From Ruminococcaceae bacterium UBA5905 (lineage in GTDB: Bacteria; Bacillota; Clostridia; Oscillospirales; Acutalibacteraceae), in assembly GCA_002431285.1 (NCBI GenBank), contig DJEF01000002.1, forward strand, positions 1 through 6,003: a DNA stretch of 6,003 bases, given 5' to 3'. A program made the translations under genes and the position numbers. Positions 5,421-6,003 of this stretch are shown here, piece by piece; position 1 is the stretch's first letter, and every line of letters begins with the position of its first letter. Below the pieces are notes generated by a model. It saw only the letters and a program-made list of their open reading frames with translations. It was not told the origin of the DNA and made no database searches.

Positions 5421-6003
5421 ATGACACGGTACGATCCTGCGGAAATCGAGGCCAAATGGCAGAAAATCTGGAATGACGAGCATACCTTTGCGGCGACGGA
5501 CGACTATACCAAGCCGAAATTCTATGCGCTGGTGGAGTTTCCCTATCCTTCGGGACAGGGGCTGCACGTGGGGCATCCCCGCTCCTATACGGCGTTGGAT
5601 ATCGTGGCGCGGAAACGCCGTCTGCAGGGCTATAATGTGCTGTATCCTATGGGCTGGGATGCGTTTGGTCTGCCCACCGAAAACTTCGCCATGAAGAACC
5701 ACATTCACCCGGAGATTGTCACCAAAAACAATGTGGCGCGGTTCAAGAGCCAGCTCCAGATGCTGGGCCTGTCCTTTGACTGGGATCGGGAGATCAACAC
5801 CACCGACCCGTCTTACTATAAGTGGACTCAGTGGATTTTTATTCAGATGTTCAAAAAAGGGTTGGCGTACAAAAAAGAGATGAACGTCAACTTCTGCACC
5901 GGCTGCAAGGTGGTGCTGGCGAATGAAGAGGTCGTCAACGGCGTATGCGAGCGCTGCGGCAGCCCTGTGGTGCATAAAAACAAGAGCCAGTGGATGCTGA
6001 AGA
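5421..6003 (+). CDS. leuS: Leucyl-tRNA synthetase, N-terminal part, cut by the window edge
   Basis: LeuRS charges tRNA-Leu with leucine in the cytosol. Only the first 194 codons are present, and the frame is open to the edge; full proteins are about 800-870 residues. Seen are the class I entry [18 protein letters not shown] (39-56) with the HIGH-type motif HVGH (49-52), [16 protein letters not shown] (78-93), SFDWDRE (118-124) and a zinc site C159-x2-C162 with C176-x2-C179 in [14 protein letters not shown] and CERCGS. The sequence breaks off around the start of the CP1 editing insertion (QWMLK). Two in-frame ATGs lie at 5415 and 5421. AAGGAG (5407-5412) leaves only 2 nt to the first but 8 nt to the second, so [14 protein letters not shown] from 5421 is chosen. 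The gap to rsfS is 12 nt, too short for a T-box leader, so this copy appears to depend on the operon or an upstream promoter. Confidence 0.96.
   Translation, partial: MTRYDPAEIEAKWQKIWNDEHTFAATDDYTKPKFYALVEFPYPSGQGLHVGHPRSYTALDIVARKRRLQGYNVLYPMGWDAFGLPTENFAMKNHIHPEIVTKNNVARFKSQLQMLGLSFDWDREINTTDPSYYKWTQWIFIQMFKKGLAYKKEMNVNFCTGCKVVLANEEVVNGVCERCGSPVVHKNKSQWMLK

Overview
The window is a stretch of bacterial chromosome with high GC (around 60% or a little more by eye, not counted). It holds eight genes, all on the + strand and packed almost end to end. Gene content and order (ftsY, rdgB, a P-loop kinase, yhbY, nadD fused to yqeK, an LCP-family envelope protein, rsfS, leuS) point to a Firmicute. 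GC content, short FtsY, strong Shine-Dalgarno sites and the yhbY-nadD-yqeK-LCP-rsfS-leuS block suggest a GC-rich member of the Clostridia such as the Oscillospiraceae/Ruminococcaceae. The taxonomic call is inference.

Layout: 1-35 is a short leader with a perfect TATAAT. Then come ftsY (36-956, SRP receptor); rdgB (1020-1628, removal of non-canonical purine NTPs); a small P-loop kinase of unknown substrate (1625-2194); yhbY (2188-2484, ribosome-associated RNA-binding protein); a single GTG-started ORF joining NadD and YqeK (2510-3727); a membrane-anchored, divergent LCP protein (3717-5036); rsfS (5037-5408, ribosomal silencing factor); and the first 194 codons of leuS (5421 to the window edge). 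The longest non-coding gap is 63 bases (957-1019). Several junctions overlap (ATGA at 1625, 7 nt at 2188, 11 nt at 3717) or are nearly flush (TAA-ATG at 5034-5039), so an operon with translational coupling is likely. I see no intrinsic terminator, RNA gene, mobile element, repeat array or CRISPR.

The genes share growth-related housekeeping roles: membrane targeting of ribosomes (FtsY), ribosome maturation and silencing (YhbY, RsfS), nucleotide quality and cofactor supply (RdgB, NadD), Ap4A breakdown (YqeK), cell-wall work (LCP) and tRNA charging (LeuRS). I find no defence or mobile system here. The points worth a second look are: the NadD-YqeK fusion, which keeps an apparent internal ribosome binding site and start for YqeK; the LCP protein, which appears to lack three signature arginines and carries a C-x2-C-x13-H-x-C segment; a promoter-like element inside the yqeK part, encoded with unusual ATA/CTA codons; a GC-rich hairpin holding the yhbY stop codon; and the uncharacterised kinase.
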